From Rhizobium leguminosarum (lineage in GTDB: Bacteria; Pseudomonadota; Alphaproteobacteria; Rhizobiales; Rhizobiaceae), in NCBI RefSeq assembly GCF_001679785.1, contig NZ_CP016287.1:868001-932000 (forward strand): a stretch of 64,000 nucleotides of DNA, written 5' to 3'. A program made the translations under genes and the position numbers. Each line of letters starts with the position of its first letter. Positions within the stretch are counted from its first letter, which is position 1. Below are positions 1 through 9,600 of the stretch, piece after piece. Below the pieces are notes generated by a model. That model was not told the origin of the DNA, made no database searches, and saw only the letters and a program-made list of their open reading frames with translations.

Positions 1-1
1 G

Positions 2-217
2 ATCCTCGGCGCCATCCTGTTCTTCGTGATCGAGACCGTCTTCGGCGCAGCCGGCGTCTGGTACCTGATCGGCCTCGGCGCCACGGCTTTGATATTCTCG
101 CTCTACCTGCCGCGCGGCCTTTGGGGCGAAATCGAGCGCCGCTTCGATTTTCAACTTCTGCCGGTCGGCTACCGGCTGAAATTGCCCGGTCCGCATAAAA
201 TCAAATGGGAAGAATGA
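2..217 (+). CDS. Branched-chain amino acid ABC transporter permease (LivM-like), C-terminal end only
   Basis: The frame is open from the window edge to a TGA, giving the last 71 residues of a larger protein. It has a hydrophobic stretch (FVIETVFGAAGVWYLIGLGA), then a short cytoplasmic tail containing LPRGLWG. That tail is typical of LivM-type inner-membrane permeases of the HAAT family, which import branched-chain amino acids or related substrates. It sits 40 bp ahead of the SDR and aldehyde dehydrogenase genes on the same strand, so the transporter may import a substrate for those enzymes. The family call rests on the short tail only and the substrate cannot be inferred. Confidence 0.6.
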   Translation: MLGAILFFVIETVFGAAGVWYLIGLGATALIFSLYLPRGLWGEIERRFDFQLLPVGYRLKLPGPHKIKWEE

Positions 218-257
218 GCCGGCTTGCTTCCGGATTCTGTTGCGAAAGGTGACGTTC

Positions 258-1042
258 ATGCTTTTTGGTAAAACGATCCTGGTGACCGGTGTGGCTTCCG
301 GCATCGGCGCCCGCACGGCGGAACTGGCCGGGCAGATGGGTGCCGAGGTCATCGGCGTCGATGTGCGCGAGCCGGCGGGTGGCAGTGCCGCCTTCATCAA
401 GGGCGATCTGTCCACGGCATCCGGCGTTGCCGAGATCGTTGCGCAGCTTCCGGTGCGCCTCGACGCGCTCGCCAATGTCGCCGGCCTCTCCGGCAACACC
501 GGGGTCGTCTCGACACTCGCCGTCAATTTCTACGGGCTTCGCGCCCTGTCGGAAGCCGTGGCGCCCCGCCTGCGCGAAGGCGGCGCCATCGTCAACGTCG
601 CCTCGATCGCCGGCTACGGCTGGCGCGCCAACCTCGAACGGGCAAAGGCGCTCATCGGCATAGAAGGCTTTCCCGAGGTGGCGGCGCTCGTCGCCGAACA
701 CGGTCTGAAGGATGAGGAAGGTTACCCGCTCTCCAAGGAGCTGCTGCTGCTCTGGACCATGCGGGCGGCCCATCAGCCGCTGTTCAAGAACCGCGGCATC
801 CGGGTCAATGCGGTCAGCCCCGGGCCGGTGGAAACGCCGATCCTCAAGCAGTTCCGCGCCGTGCTTGGCGACGCCAGGGTCGACAGCGACATCACCCGCG
901 TCGGCCGCGCCGGCACCTCCGCCGATATCGCACCCGCCGTACTCTTCCTCTGCTCGGATGGCGCACGCTGGATCAACGGCGCCAATCTGCCGTCGACGGC
1001 GGCCTCGAAGCTTCCATCAACGCCGAAGTCCTCGGCTTCTAG
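258..1042 (+). pseudogene. Coniferyl-alcohol-dehydrogenase-like SDR oxidoreductase with a one-base frameshift near its end
   Basis: Classical short-chain dehydrogenase. It has an N-terminal Rossmann motif (TGVASGIG), an NVAG-type motif (LANVAGLSG), the catalytic Ser region (NVASIAGYG) and YxxxK (YPLSK). The sequence resembles NAD-dependent coniferyl-alcohol/3-alpha-hydroxysteroid-type SDRs. ATG 258 is chosen because the Rossmann strand starts there (MLFGKTILVTG); a TTG 18 bp upstream is possible. Around 990-995 one base is missing. Restoring it changes the end to P-V-D-G-G-L-E-A-S-I-N-A-E-V-L-G-F and a TAG at 1040-1042, giving the usual 261 residues. As read, the frame runs on to 1127 and overlaps the next gene. 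The catalytic core is untouched, so a sequencing error or a recent mutation are both possible. Confidence 0.75.
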
Positions 1043-1065
1043 TTCTTGTCCCAAGGAGACCTCCG

Positions 1066-2511
1066 ATGAATATTTCCCTCCTCATCAACGGTGCAGACCG
1101 CGCGGCCTCCGGCGGCCGCACCTATGATCGCATCGATCCCTTCACCGAGAAGCTCGCAAGCCGCGCCGCCGCGGCAAGCCTGGACGATGCTGCCGCTGCC
1201 GTCGATGCTGCCAGCGCCGCCTTCGGCGCCTGGTCGAAGACCGGCCCCGGCCAGCGCCGAGCGATCCTGATGAAGGCCGCCGATATCATGGATTCCAAGG
1301 TGGGCGAGTTTACCCAATTGATGATCGAGGAAACGGGCGCCACCGCGCCCTGGGCCGGCTTCAATGTCATGTTTGCCGCCAACATCCTGCGCGAGGCCGG
1401 CGCCATGACGACGCAGATATCAGGCGAAATCATCCCTTCCGACAAGCCCGGCACCATCGCCATGGGCGTTCGCCAGGCTGCCGGCGTCTGCCTCGCGATT
1501 GCCCCCTGGAACGCGCCGGTCATCCTCGCCACCCGCGCCATCGCCATGCCGATTGCCTGCGGCAATACCGTCGTGCTCAAGGCCTCCGAACAATGCCCCG
1601 GCACGCATAGGCTGATCGCCACCGCACTGACCGAAGCCGGCCTGCCGGCCGGCGTCGTCAATGTCATCACCAACGCGCCGGAGGATGCGCCTGAGATCGT
1701 CGCGGCGCTGATTGCCCATCCGGCCGTCAAGCGCGTGAACTTTACCGGGTCGACCAAGGTCGGCAAGATCATCGCCGAGACCTGCGGCAGGCATCTCAAA
1801 CCCGCCCTCCTCGAACTCGGCGGCAAGGCGCCGCTTGTCATCCTCGACGACGCCGATATCGACGGTGCCGTCAATGCAGCCGTTTTCGGCGCCTTCATGA
1901 ACCAGGGCCAGATCTGCATGTCGACGGAACGCATCATCGTCGACGAGACGATCGCCGATCAGTTCGTCGCCAAACTGGCCGCCCGCGCCAGCCAGCTCCC
2001 GGCCGGCGATCCGCGCGGCCACGTCGTTCTCGGCTCGCTGATCAGCCTCGACGCGGCGAAGAAAATGGAGGAGCTGATTGCTGATGCGACGGCCAAGGGG
2101 GCAAAGCTCGTGGCCGGCGGCAAGCGCTCCGGCACCGTGGTCGAGGCGACGCTGCTCGATCACGTCACGCCCGCGATGCGCGTCTACGCGGAAGAATCCT
2201 TCGGCCCGGTCAAACCGATCATTCGCGTCTCCGGTGAAGAAGAAGCCATCCGCATCGCCAACGACAGCGAATACGGCCTGTCGTCTGCCGTCTTCAGCCG
2301 GAATGTCCAGCGGGCAATGGCGGTTGCGGCACGGATCGAATCCGGCATCTGCCACATCAATGGCCCGACCGTGCACGATGAGGCGCAAATGCCCTTCGGC
2401 GGCGTCAAGGGCAGCGGCTACGGCCGCTTCGGCGGCAAGGCGGCAATCGCCGAATTCACCGACCTGCGCTGGATCACGGTCGAGGATTCCGCCCAGCACT
2501 ATCCTTTCTGA
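1066..2511 (+). CDS. NAD(P)-dependent aldehyde dehydrogenase, probably for aromatic aldehydes
   Basis: ALDH superfamily enzyme of 481 residues, the usual length. The cofactor-binding region is seen in APWNAPVILATRAIAM and the FTGSTKVG glycine motif. The general-base Glu lies in LLELGGKAPL and the nucleophile is Cys284 in NQGQICMST. The C-terminal PFGGVKGSGYGRFGG motif is intact. ATG 1066 follows a good Shine-Dalgarno (aaggag) and lies 23 bp after the repaired SDR stop, so the two are probably co-transcribed. The general look is of vanillin/benzaldehyde/salicylaldehyde-type dehydrogenases. With an alcohol dehydrogenase-like SDR upstream, the pair would turn an aromatic alcohol into its acid (inference; substrate not determined). 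Confidence 0.85.
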   Translation: MNISLLINGADRAASGGRTYDRIDPFTEKLASRAAAASLDDAAAAVDAASAAFGAWSKTGPGQRRAILMKAADIMDSKVGEFTQLMIEETGATAPWAGFNVMFAANILREAGAMTTQISGEIIPSDKPGTIAMGVRQAAGVCLAIAPWNAPVILATRAIAMPIACGNTVVLKASEQCPGTHRLIATALTEAGLPAGVVNVITNAPEDAPEIVAALIAHPAVKRVNFTGSTKVGKIIAETCGRHLKPALLELGGKAPLVILDDADIDGAVNAAVFGAFMNQGQICMSTERIIVDETIADQFVAKLAARASQLPAGDPRGHVVLGSLISLDAAKKMEELIADATAKGAKLVAGGKRSGTVVEATLLDHVTPAMRVYAEESFGPVKPIIRVSGEEEAIRIANDSEYGLSSAVFSRNVQRAMAVAARIESGICHINGPTVHDEAQMPFGGVKGSGYGRFGGKAAIAEFTDLRWITVEDSAQHYPF

Positions 2512-2531
2512 GCAGGTTTGACAGGCGTCAC

Positions 2532-2562
2532 CGTGCCACGACGCCATTGCGATCGTGGCACG
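2532..2562 (+). terminator. Hairpin terminator after the aldehyde dehydrogenase
   Basis: A perfect 10-bp stem (cgtgccacga / tcgtggcacg) with an 11-base loop sits 20 bp after the aldehyde dehydrogenase stop, between convergent transcription units. No T tract follows, so it may work in both directions or only as a 3'-end barrier. Confidence 0.6.
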
Positions 2563-2666
2563 GCCTATGCTCAGACCGGCGAAAGAGATTTCGCACCGCG
2601 CTTAGGAAAATGCTTCAACGCTTCGATATGGCGTGGGCGGCGCCTGCTACCGCGATCGATCCGAGC

Positions 2667-3700
2667 TCAGCTCTCCAGCCATTGAACGATAAGCTTGGCC
2701 GCCGCCCGCTTGCGCCCTACACGAATATCGGCGGCGCGGGTATCGAAATCCAGGCCGTTTTTCTCGCGCACCTGTCTCAGCCATGTCGGAAAGGCATAAA
2801 GATTTCCGCACCCAAGAACGGGGAGGCCGAGATCGTTCCGGTAGATCTTTTTCTCGCTTTCCGAGAACTCTCCACGTTCGACGATACGCCCGCTCAGCTC
2901 CCACTGCCAGTCCGGGTTCGGCCGGATATGCAATCGCACGACGTTCCTGGCGATCAGCGGATGAACTTCGGTGCCGCGCAGCGGGATCGCAATATGGATT
3001 CCCCAGTCCTCATCATCGCCAAATGGCAGGCCCAGCCTTTGCGCCAGGGCGACGGATTCGGTGGCATTGCGACGCCCAAACTCAATGTCCTTCAGATATT
3101 CGATGAAGCCGCCGATTGAAAAATCCCTGGCGGCGCCATCGCCGCCGAGGCGGAAATGCGGGACCATGGTATAGACCTGATCGGCACTGATCGGCCCGAG
3201 CCGCCGGCGAACCGCATCGAAAACGGGCTTGCCAGTTGTGGCATCCACCCAGCCACGACCATCGAAAACGCTGGCGTCCACGGCGGCAGCTACCGCCATA
3301 TCATCGTCGAAGGGAGGTACGCCCTCAATGACGTGGGTGGTAATGTCTGTGGTGGTGACGGTGCCAAGATTCATATCGAGCGTGATCAGCTTGAATTCGG
3401 ATGCCAGACGCTGACTTCGCCGAATGCATCACGCATGAAGGGCACCATTCTTGCGACGTCGAATTCCGGATCGCCTGCAAACAGCGCATGCAGAACAGGC
3501 ATGATCGGCTCGGGATCGCAGATCCAAAAAAGACCGTCGCGCCACTGCCCGCGCCCATGTTCAATCCAGAAATCAACCATGGCGTCAGGCAGCTTCCCGC
3601 GATAGCCCGCAGCCTGCGAAGCAGAAACCGCTATACCGTCTTTGAGCGGTCCGAATTCATCCAGTATTTCCTGTAAGGGGCGCCGGGGTATAGCAGACAT
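2667..3700 (-). pseudogene. GAD-like / DUF1851 protein (Tdi1-type T6SS immunity protein), frameshifted
   Basis: Two consecutive minus-strand frames form one gene. The first (3386-3700) encodes a GAD-like domain (KLPDAMVDFWIEHGRGQW, then an AFGEVSVW end). The second (to 2667) encodes a DUF1851-like stretch (TTGKPVFDAVRRRLGP, MVPHFRLGG) plus about 130 extra C-terminal residues. At about 3388-3395 the first frame stops after W-H-P-N-S-S, while the second frame read upstream gives F-K-L-I-T-L-D-M-N-L-G; one missing base explains both. In Agrobacterium tumefaciens, Tdi1, the immunity protein for the Tde1 DNase, has this GAD-like/DUF1851 make-up. Here it is the last gene of a VgrG-DUF2169-DUF4150 effector set, so an immunity role is likely. 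Loss of function is not certain if the shift is a sequencing error. Confidence 0.65.
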
Positions 3701-3735
3701 ATTGGCTCCAGATGCTCATCAGCCGCTCGATATGG

Positions 3736-4911
3736 TCAGGGCGATCCTTTGTCGCCGCCACCCTTGAAGGGCCTCTGCGAAAGCTCTTTCGGAATGTCGT
3801 ACTGATTCCAACCCTGATCATCGAATGTGTAATAGCGAAGCCCGTAGTCGAACACGTAGAGCTTGTCGTTTTGAACGAAGATCGCGCTCGGCTGCAGCAC
3901 GAAGGGGGCGGAGCGCATCTTCACCTTGGGCGCGAATGGCTTTGCAAAATGGCCATCGAACCGGAACAGTTCGGTGCCGGTTGCAAGGATCAGTTCGTTG
4001 CGCCAGCAAACGCCGTCCTTGAAATTCTTCTCGCGGTCAGCAATGGACGAGATGTCGGTAAAGCCGGCTTGCGGATTGCCCTTCATCACCAGGCCATCGG
4101 AACCAATGACATAGTTGGCTCCGTTTCCATCGCTCTCGACATCGGCAACATAGGAATAGGCAGGAAGAGACCGGGCGATACGATCCGGTAATGCCTGTTG
4201 CTTCCAGGCGCCGGGGCGGCCGGTGAAAAGTGTTTTCAGGCGTGGATAGCTGTCCAATTCGGCATAAAGTTTTTTCTGAAGCTCAAATTCCTCCTCCTCC
4301 GACATATCCTCCCGATAAAGAGCGTGGCCGGGATAGAGATTGAAATGCCGCGTATTCGCCGCCTGCGTGGCGACGATGAAAATATCGCCGTTCTGTTTGG
4401 TCCCGAGGATCGTCCAATCGGGCACCTTATAAGGATATTCCGTCTGCAGCGGCGGGGAGACATCCTGCCAGGACTTGTCCTTGCCAAGCTTCAGAAAACC
4501 TTCGCCGCCCGCAACCAGCCATTGGTCCTCGACCGGCAAAATGGAGCTGAACAGGATCTCGGGCGCATCATCGGATTCGGCTTGGGTTCCGGGAATGATC
4601 GAATGCTCCGCACCTTTGGGCGTGATTACATAAATGTCACCGTTCAGGCTGAGCGTCACATAAGACGGCTCACCTGCGTCATCGGCCCGCGGCACAACCC
4701 TGACATCCCGCAATTCGCGCCGCACATCGAGGCGCGAGAATGTCCGCGCTTCGGCGTCGCGCGTCAGGATGATGGTATAGGGATCGTCCCAGCGCGGGCC
4801 GCCGATCAAAAGCGCAAAGTACCGATCGTCCGCCATGGCCGCAGCGTAAAGCGTCGGCTCCCATGCTCCGTAGAGCTCCTCGAAATCTTCGTCGTCAGGG
4901 GCGTCGGTCAT
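3736..4911 (-). CDS. Hypothetical protein in the T6SS effector island
   Basis: 391 residues, acidic N-terminus, no signal peptide or membrane segment. The sequence has repeated short beta-type blocks with GD/NGDI turns (LSLNGDIYVITPKG, GTKQNGDIFIVAT, DGNGANYVIGSDGLVMKGN, KLYVFDYGLRYYTF), which suggests a beta-propeller-like fold (inference). ATG 4911 is chosen over GTG 4917. The gene begins 19 bp after the DUF4150 toxin candidate and precedes the Tdi1-like gene, so it may be a second immunity or accessory factor. I do not recognise the family. Confidence 0.65.
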   Translation of the reverse strand: MTDAPDDEDFEELYGAWEPTLYAAAMADDRYFALLIGGPRWDDPYTIILTRDAEARTFSRLDVRRELRDVRVVPRADDAGEPSYVTLSLNGDIYVITPKGAEHSIIPGTQAESDDAPEILFSSILPVEDQWLVAGGEGFLKLGKDKSWQDVSPPLQTEYPYKVPDWTILGTKQNGDIFIVATQAANTRHFNLYPGHALYREDMSEEEEFELQKKLYAELDSYPRLKTLFTGRPGAWKQQALPDRIARSLPAYSYVADVESDGNGANYVIGSDGLVMKGNPQAGFTDISSIADREKNFKDGVCWRNELILATGTELFRFDGHFAKPFAPKVKMRSAPFVLQPSAIFVQNDKLYVFDYGLRYYTFDDQGWNQYDIPKELSQRPFKGGGDKGSP

Positions 4912-4929
4912 CTTCACTCTTTCGATCTA

Positions 4930-6606
4930 TTAGGGATAGCGGCCATTTCGAAGAACATCTGCAATGCGACCTGAAGGGAGTGGCTTTTCCTTGATACGGC
5001 CGGGTGCTCTCAAACCAGTTTTTGCCTTAACCTGCGCTTCCGCGCGGGCATTGGCGGCTTCTGCGCAGACCTTATCTATATCCTTTGTCTGCAAGAGCGC
5101 AGCTTGAGATCTTTGAAGAATTCTCCCCATGGGAGCAGTGCCAGGAAATTCCGGATGGTCAATACCGGCAAACTCTTTCCTGATATGTTCGTGCACGCCT
5201 CCTGAATCATTCTTATTGCTATGCTCATCGCTCGTCAGACAGATTGACTCGCCTTGGCCTTCAGTTGGCGCATTGGGAACACGTTCCGTCGTCGTAATTC
5301 CAGCTCGATCGCCTAACCGGTAGACCATGTCAGGCACTACATGGTGAGTCTTGCCGCCCCGCGCCGTGCATGGTGCAAAAATCTCATCATAAGGTCCTAT
5401 GAGGCACTCTTTCTTCTTTTTGTCATCGATCCTCGTATTGGAACCGGGATCAAGTGGCGGCGGTGGAACTGGCTTCGGCTTCTTCTCCTCTTCCTCCTTT
5501 TTCCGGGCCTCGGTCATCTCCTTGAGCTTTTGCTCGATCTGGTCTTCCGACAACCCCTGAAAGGGAGAGAGGACACTCTGAACTTCGGCATCCGACATTG
5601 TGCGGACGTCCATCGGCTTTCCGGCCAACGTAGACAAAATGTCATTGGCGAGCGGAATGCGTTCGCTATCGTTGATAATGAGGCCGTATTTCCCTTCCCA
5701 TGCTGAAGAATTAAACATGTCCAGAGGATTGCTGACATGTTGGCGACCACCGAGCAGGCGATTCTGAGTCATGACATAATCGCCCGGGCCAGAAAGGATC
5801 GTCTGAAAAGCACGCGCTTCAGCACCTTTTTCAGCCTGCGTTTTGCTGAGGTCGTCCAGGACGAGCGACGCAGCGCTGCCCCAAATGCCAAGTCTTTTGA
5901 GCACCTGCGAACCAATTTGCGATCCGGCGGTTGGAGTCTGCGTTGTCGGCGGAGCGGTTGTGGTCGCTCCTCTCGTTGTCCCGCCAACAGGCACCCCGCC
6001 ACCCACACCCGTCATGGTACCGACATTCGCCTGTGCATATTGCGCACCCATGATCAGCGGCTCGGGCGAGGCATCGCTTACGACACGGCCCTCGTCACTG
6101 CCATTCGCGCGCAGCGATCCGCGGACAGGATCATCGTCTTTCGGCGGCGCATATGTCTCTGTCCCACGCACAAAGATCGCCTCGCCCTGCGTGTTCCGGT
6201 TGTTCATCCAGAAGCGATCAAGGTGGCGGATGACATGCGAGCTTTCGGCACGCACCTGATCGGCATGCCCGATCGGTTCGCAAACATTTTCTACGGTGCC
6301 GGATTTGACACCCTTTCTCGTTCCCGGCGCATCGCCATGGACGTGCGTCGTACGGGATCGCATGACCATGGCCTTCTTGCCGGTAAAGCGGACAGATGGC
6401 GTGTAGTCTTTGTCGTGCCCGCAATAGTCGACGATCGGGTACGGGATGGGAACAACCGAGGAGCCGACCGGCGTCAGGCAAACATCCGGAGACAGCGAGA
6501 CGATCTTTGCCTCGTCAAGATCACGCAAACCTTCGCGCGGCTGCTTCGTCGTCCAGGGCGCCGGGTATTCGGGCTCGCCGACATAGTTGTCGCGCGGGAT
6601 GCTCAT
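4930..6606 (-). CDS. DUF4150 (PAAR-like) T6SS effector with C-terminal nuclease-like toxin candidate
   Basis: 558 residues. Residues about 35-150 match the DUF4150/PAAR-like fold (VCLTPVGSSVVPIPYPIVDY, VRFTGKKAMVMRSRTTHVHG). Such proteins cap the VgrG spike of type VI secretion systems and carry an effector domain. A Gly/Thr-rich linker and an acidic/Lys-rich coiled segment with a PPPPLDPGSN hinge follow. The C-terminal domain has THHVVPD (His421, His422) and a downstream DEHS...GGVHEHIRKEF, a pattern like HNH/Tox-HHH or Ntox15 metal-dependent nucleases. Its ATG overlaps the DUF2169 stop (ATGA), so the two are translationally coupled. DUF2169 proteins are known adaptors for loading PAAR-like effectors. 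Toxicity and the exact nuclease family are inferred. Confidence 0.75.
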   Translation of the reverse strand: MSIPRDNYVGEPEYPAPWTTKQPREGLRDLDEAKIVSLSPDVCLTPVGSSVVPIPYPIVDYCGHDKDYTPSVRFTGKKAMVMRSRTTHVHGDAPGTRKGVKSGTVENVCEPIGHADQVRAESSHVIRHLDRFWMNNRNTQGEAIFVRGTETYAPPKDDDPVRGSLRANGSDEGRVVSDASPEPLIMGAQYAQANVGTMTGVGGGVPVGGTTRGATTTAPPTTQTPTAGSQIGSQVLKRLGIWGSAASLVLDDLSKTQAEKGAEARAFQTILSGPGDYVMTQNRLLGGRQHVSNPLDMFNSSAWEGKYGLIINDSERIPLANDILSTLAGKPMDVRTMSDAEVQSVLSPFQGLSEDQIEQKLKEMTEARKKEEEEKKPKPVPPPPLDPGSNTRIDDKKKKECLIGPYDEIFAPCTARGGKTHHVVPDMVYRLGDRAGITTTERVPNAPTEGQGESICLTSDEHSNKNDSGGVHEHIRKEFAGIDHPEFPGTAPMGRILQRSQAALLQTKDIDKVCAEAANARAEAQVKAKTGLRAPGRIKEKPLPSGRIADVLRNGRYP

Positions 6607-7712
6607 GCAGCGACCTCACCGGCATCAGCATTAACTGCCGCTTTGACTTGGACCCGCGTCAACGTCAGCGATGTTTCGCCTGCCTCCTGAAGGGGAAAGC
6701 GGGCCCGCCAAGTCAGCATCACGCGACTATCGTCCCGCCAGTCGAAATGCACGCCGTCCAGCGAGAGCAGATACCACTCATCGCGCTCATGACCGGCACA
6801 TCGGACCCCCAGCGTGATTCCCGGCAGTCGCCCTGCGGCTAGGGCGAAGCTAGGGTGCAGATGATCCAGCTGGTAGTCTTCATCCCCGATCAGATGCGGC
6901 ATAACAACGAGCTCCGGATGAGCGCATTGCCAGAAGCGTGCGTCGAAATCCCTGGGCAGTAGCGGGTGGCGCTCGCTGAGCCAGACATCGTCATAGGTAC
7001 CGGCATGTTGCTGGCGGAACCGCCACCAGGGCGATACGAGACCCAGTCCCTGCGGCTCGACCGGCTCTCGCCAGTTCAGCACCTCGCCGGGCGAGGTGAT
7101 TTGCGGTGCGGCGACGGACGCGTGATCCCACGGCATGTCGAGATTGACGATGCCGCAACCGAGCGGATTGCGCGCTTCGACATCGGCGGGCGTTTCGGTT
7201 TCCGGGTCGCCGGTACCGGGAATTTGACCGCCATAAGCCTTGCTCCAGCAAATCGGCACCGAAGATGCCGGCTCGGCTTCGGTAAGTTGCCAATCCGTCA
7301 GCACCCGCTTTGCTTCCTTGGCCGAAAAGCCGGCCCATTTTTCCTTGACGACGGAGCGCCAGAAGCGCGCGCCATGGACTTCAAGCTTTTTAGAAAGCTG
7401 CCCGACTTGCAGGCCGATCTGCCATGACGGTGCTGGAGTACTGTCCGGTGCATAGGCATTGCCGAGGAAAGTGATGTCGGTTCCGACCTTCTCTGGCGTG
7501 AGATCGGTCTGACGCAGGAGAGGGCTGGCATGGGGATCGCCGTCATAGGCGTCCTCCCACAGGAAATCTTCCTGTTTCGAGGCGATGGCAAGCGAATCCC
7601 CCTGGCGGTGAACGAAGGTGCCGCGAACCGAGACCACACAATCCAAATCCCCGTTCGCATCGAATTGTCGGAAGGCCATGGCCGGAAAGGGAAGCCGGTT
7701 GATCAGTTCCAA
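6603..7712 (-). CDS. DUF2169 family T6SS effector-loading adaptor
   Basis: 369-residue cytosolic protein of the DUF2169 family (start ELINRLPFPAMAFRQFD; SKAYGG, NPLGCG, and a C-terminal LDGVHFDWRDDSRVMLTWRA). In Agrobacterium tumefaciens, a DUF2169 protein encoded next to a DUF4150-type Tde effector is needed to put it on VgrG. The start is a TTG at 7712, supported by a strong gaggagg Shine-Dalgarno about 7 bases upstream. The gene starts 10 bp after the vgrG stop and overlaps the effector gene by 4 bp, which fits one transcript vgrG-DUF2169-effector-immunity. Confidence 0.85.
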   Translation of the reverse strand: MELINRLPFPAMAFRQFDANGDLDCVVSVRGTFVHRQGDSLAIASKQEDFLWEDAYDGDPHASPLLRQTDLTPEKVGTDITFLGNAYAPDSTPAPSWQIGLQVGQLSKKLEVHGARFWRSVVKEKWAGFSAKEAKRVLTDWQLTEAEPASSVPICWSKAYGGQIPGTGDPETETPADVEARNPLGCGIVNLDMPWDHASVAAPQITSPGEVLNWREPVEPQGLGLVSPWWRFRQQHAGTYDDVWLSERHPLLPRDFDARFWQCAHPELVVMPHLIGDEDYQLDHLHPSFALAAGRLPGITLGVRCAGHERDEWYLLSLDGVHFDWRDDSRVMLTWRARFPLQEAGETSLTLTRVQVKAAVNADAGEVAA

Positions 7713-7722
7713 GCGAACCTCC

Positions 7723-9600
7723 TCAGTTCAGATCGATCGGCTTGCCGCGCATCTGGAAGTGTTCGGTAGCAACGAAGTTGAACGTCTTGCCGAGGATGAT
7801 CACTTCGCCATTGGCTTTCATGATGAATTTGGAATCGCCGCACTCGATGACGAATTCCTCGCCGACGGCGATCTTCTTGAATTTGCCGACGCTCTCCAGC
7901 GATGTCTGGCCGACATTGGTCACTTTGCTCACGCCGATCTGCTCGGCGCGAGCAATGCCGATCGTGTCGGATTTGAAAGAGCCGACGATGGTGTTCATGA
8001 TGCCGGGCAGAGGAAACAGGCCGGAGGCGGCATCGCCCACGCCGGCTCCTGAACCGGCAAGTGCCGTCCCGGCATCGGCGCGCGGGCTTGGTCCCGAGAC
8101 GACCCCCTCGCGGCTGCCAAGACCACCGGCGCCTAGGAAACCGAGCGCCGACGACGCAAGCGTGCCGGCAAAGGCCGCAAGCCCCGGCCCACCGCCGCCT
8201 GCAATTTGCCCGGCCTGCGCCAACAGCCCCGCCGTATGTCCGGAAAGACCGCTGACCGCCCCCATCAGCGCCATCGCCATCGGCCCCGTGCCACCGACGA
8301 CGGTGTTCATCGAGCCGCCGACTTCATGTTTCTGGTTGCCGCCGACTTCGACCGTCCGATTGGCGCCGATCGCCGAAACTTCGTGCCGATCGATGCGCTT
8401 GGTGCGGTCATTCAGCACGCGCGTCGTCTGGTCCTTCTGCGCATGGAAGAACATGTTCTCGCTACCGGCCTCGTCCTCGAACGTCATTTCGTTGAAGCCG
8501 GTGCCTTTATGCGTGTTTGAGCGCATGACCATGCGTGTCTTGTTGGCCGGCAGGTCGTAAGGAACCGCGTTGCTGGGATTGGGGACCACGCCGGTCACCA
8601 GCGGCCGGTCGGGGTCGCCGTCGACGAAGGCGACCATCACCTCCATGCCGATGCGCGGAATGACCTGGGCACCCCAGGTGCCGCCGCCCCATACCTGGCT
8701 GACGCGCACCCAGCAGGTGTCGGAGCCGTCCTTCTTGGCCTTGCGGTCCCAGGGGAACCACAGCTTGATGCGGCCGTACTGGTCGGGGTGGATCTCCTCG
8801 CCGGACGGGCCGGCGACGATTGCCACCTGGGTGCCCTCGATCCGCGGCCGCTTCGTCTCGCGATGCGGCGTCATCGCCACCCGCGACGGCACCGCCTCGA
8901 ATGTGTTCGTGTATTCCGGCTCGTTGCTGTTCGTCTCGTAGGAACGGTCGACGACGGTATGCACCGCCTTGACCACCACATGCTCCTCATAGGCATGGTC
9001 GGGATGGGCAACTTCATAGGGGGTGAAGCGACGCCCCGCCTCCAGGATGCGGGATGTGGAGCCGCCGAAGACCCGGTCGTGATCGGCTTCGGAGGCCTGC
9101 ATCCTGAGTTTTTCCGCCCGCTCCGCCTCGGCGACGGAAGAAATGCGCGCCGGATATTCGTAGAGCTCGCGCTTGGTCGCCTCCGGCATCTGCACCAGCG
9201 ACGGCGTCATGGTGCCGGGCACCATGCGCGGCGTTTCGAAATTCCAGTCGGCGGCGGCGGTGGCTTGATCACGCCCGAGGTATCGGGCGCCGGGATGCCG
9301 TGCTCGGAAAACAGCGTCTCGACGATATCGACCGAGGTCTTGTCCATCCAGATGCGGCAGTCGGAACGGCGCGACAGCAGCCACATCTGCGGCCTGAGCA
9401 CCATGGAATAAGACCGCAGGCCGCGGGTGATGGGCGGTCCTTCGTTGAGTTCGGTCACCAGCCCGTTGAACGGCCGACGCACACCGCCGCCATCCTCGCC
9501 CTGCTGCACCTCGACGGAACCGCGGTTAGTATGCCCCCCGTCAGTTGGAGGGATAGTGGAAATTCTGATGTCGCTCACGTCGACTGCCTGCCGCCGCTTC
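7723..9600 (-). pseudogene. vgrG: vgrG (T6SS spike tip protein) remnant with internal deletion and lost 5' end
   Basis: The 3' part encodes the gp5-like OB and beta-helix regions (HPDQYGRIKLWFPWDRKAKK, VWGGGTWGAQVIPRIGMEV, FVDGDPDRPLVTG) plus a C-terminal extension with DUF2345-like repeats. A short gp27-like piece (RRPFNGLVTELNEGPPITRG, RSDCRIWMDKTSVDIVETL) lies in another frame at about 9265-9510. The two meet at about 9245, where a poly-Pro segment runs directly into DWNFETPRMVPG. In normal VgrG proteins about 100 residues separate these blocks. The usual N-terminal region before KRRQAVDVSD is also missing or scrambled. The gene cannot make a normal spike, so the downstream effector would need another VgrG. 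Confidence 0.8.

Noticed and set aside
1420..2547. A 375-codon open frame opposite the aldehyde dehydrogenase
   Set aside because: Antisense shadow; no recognisable motif and the forward gene is complete.
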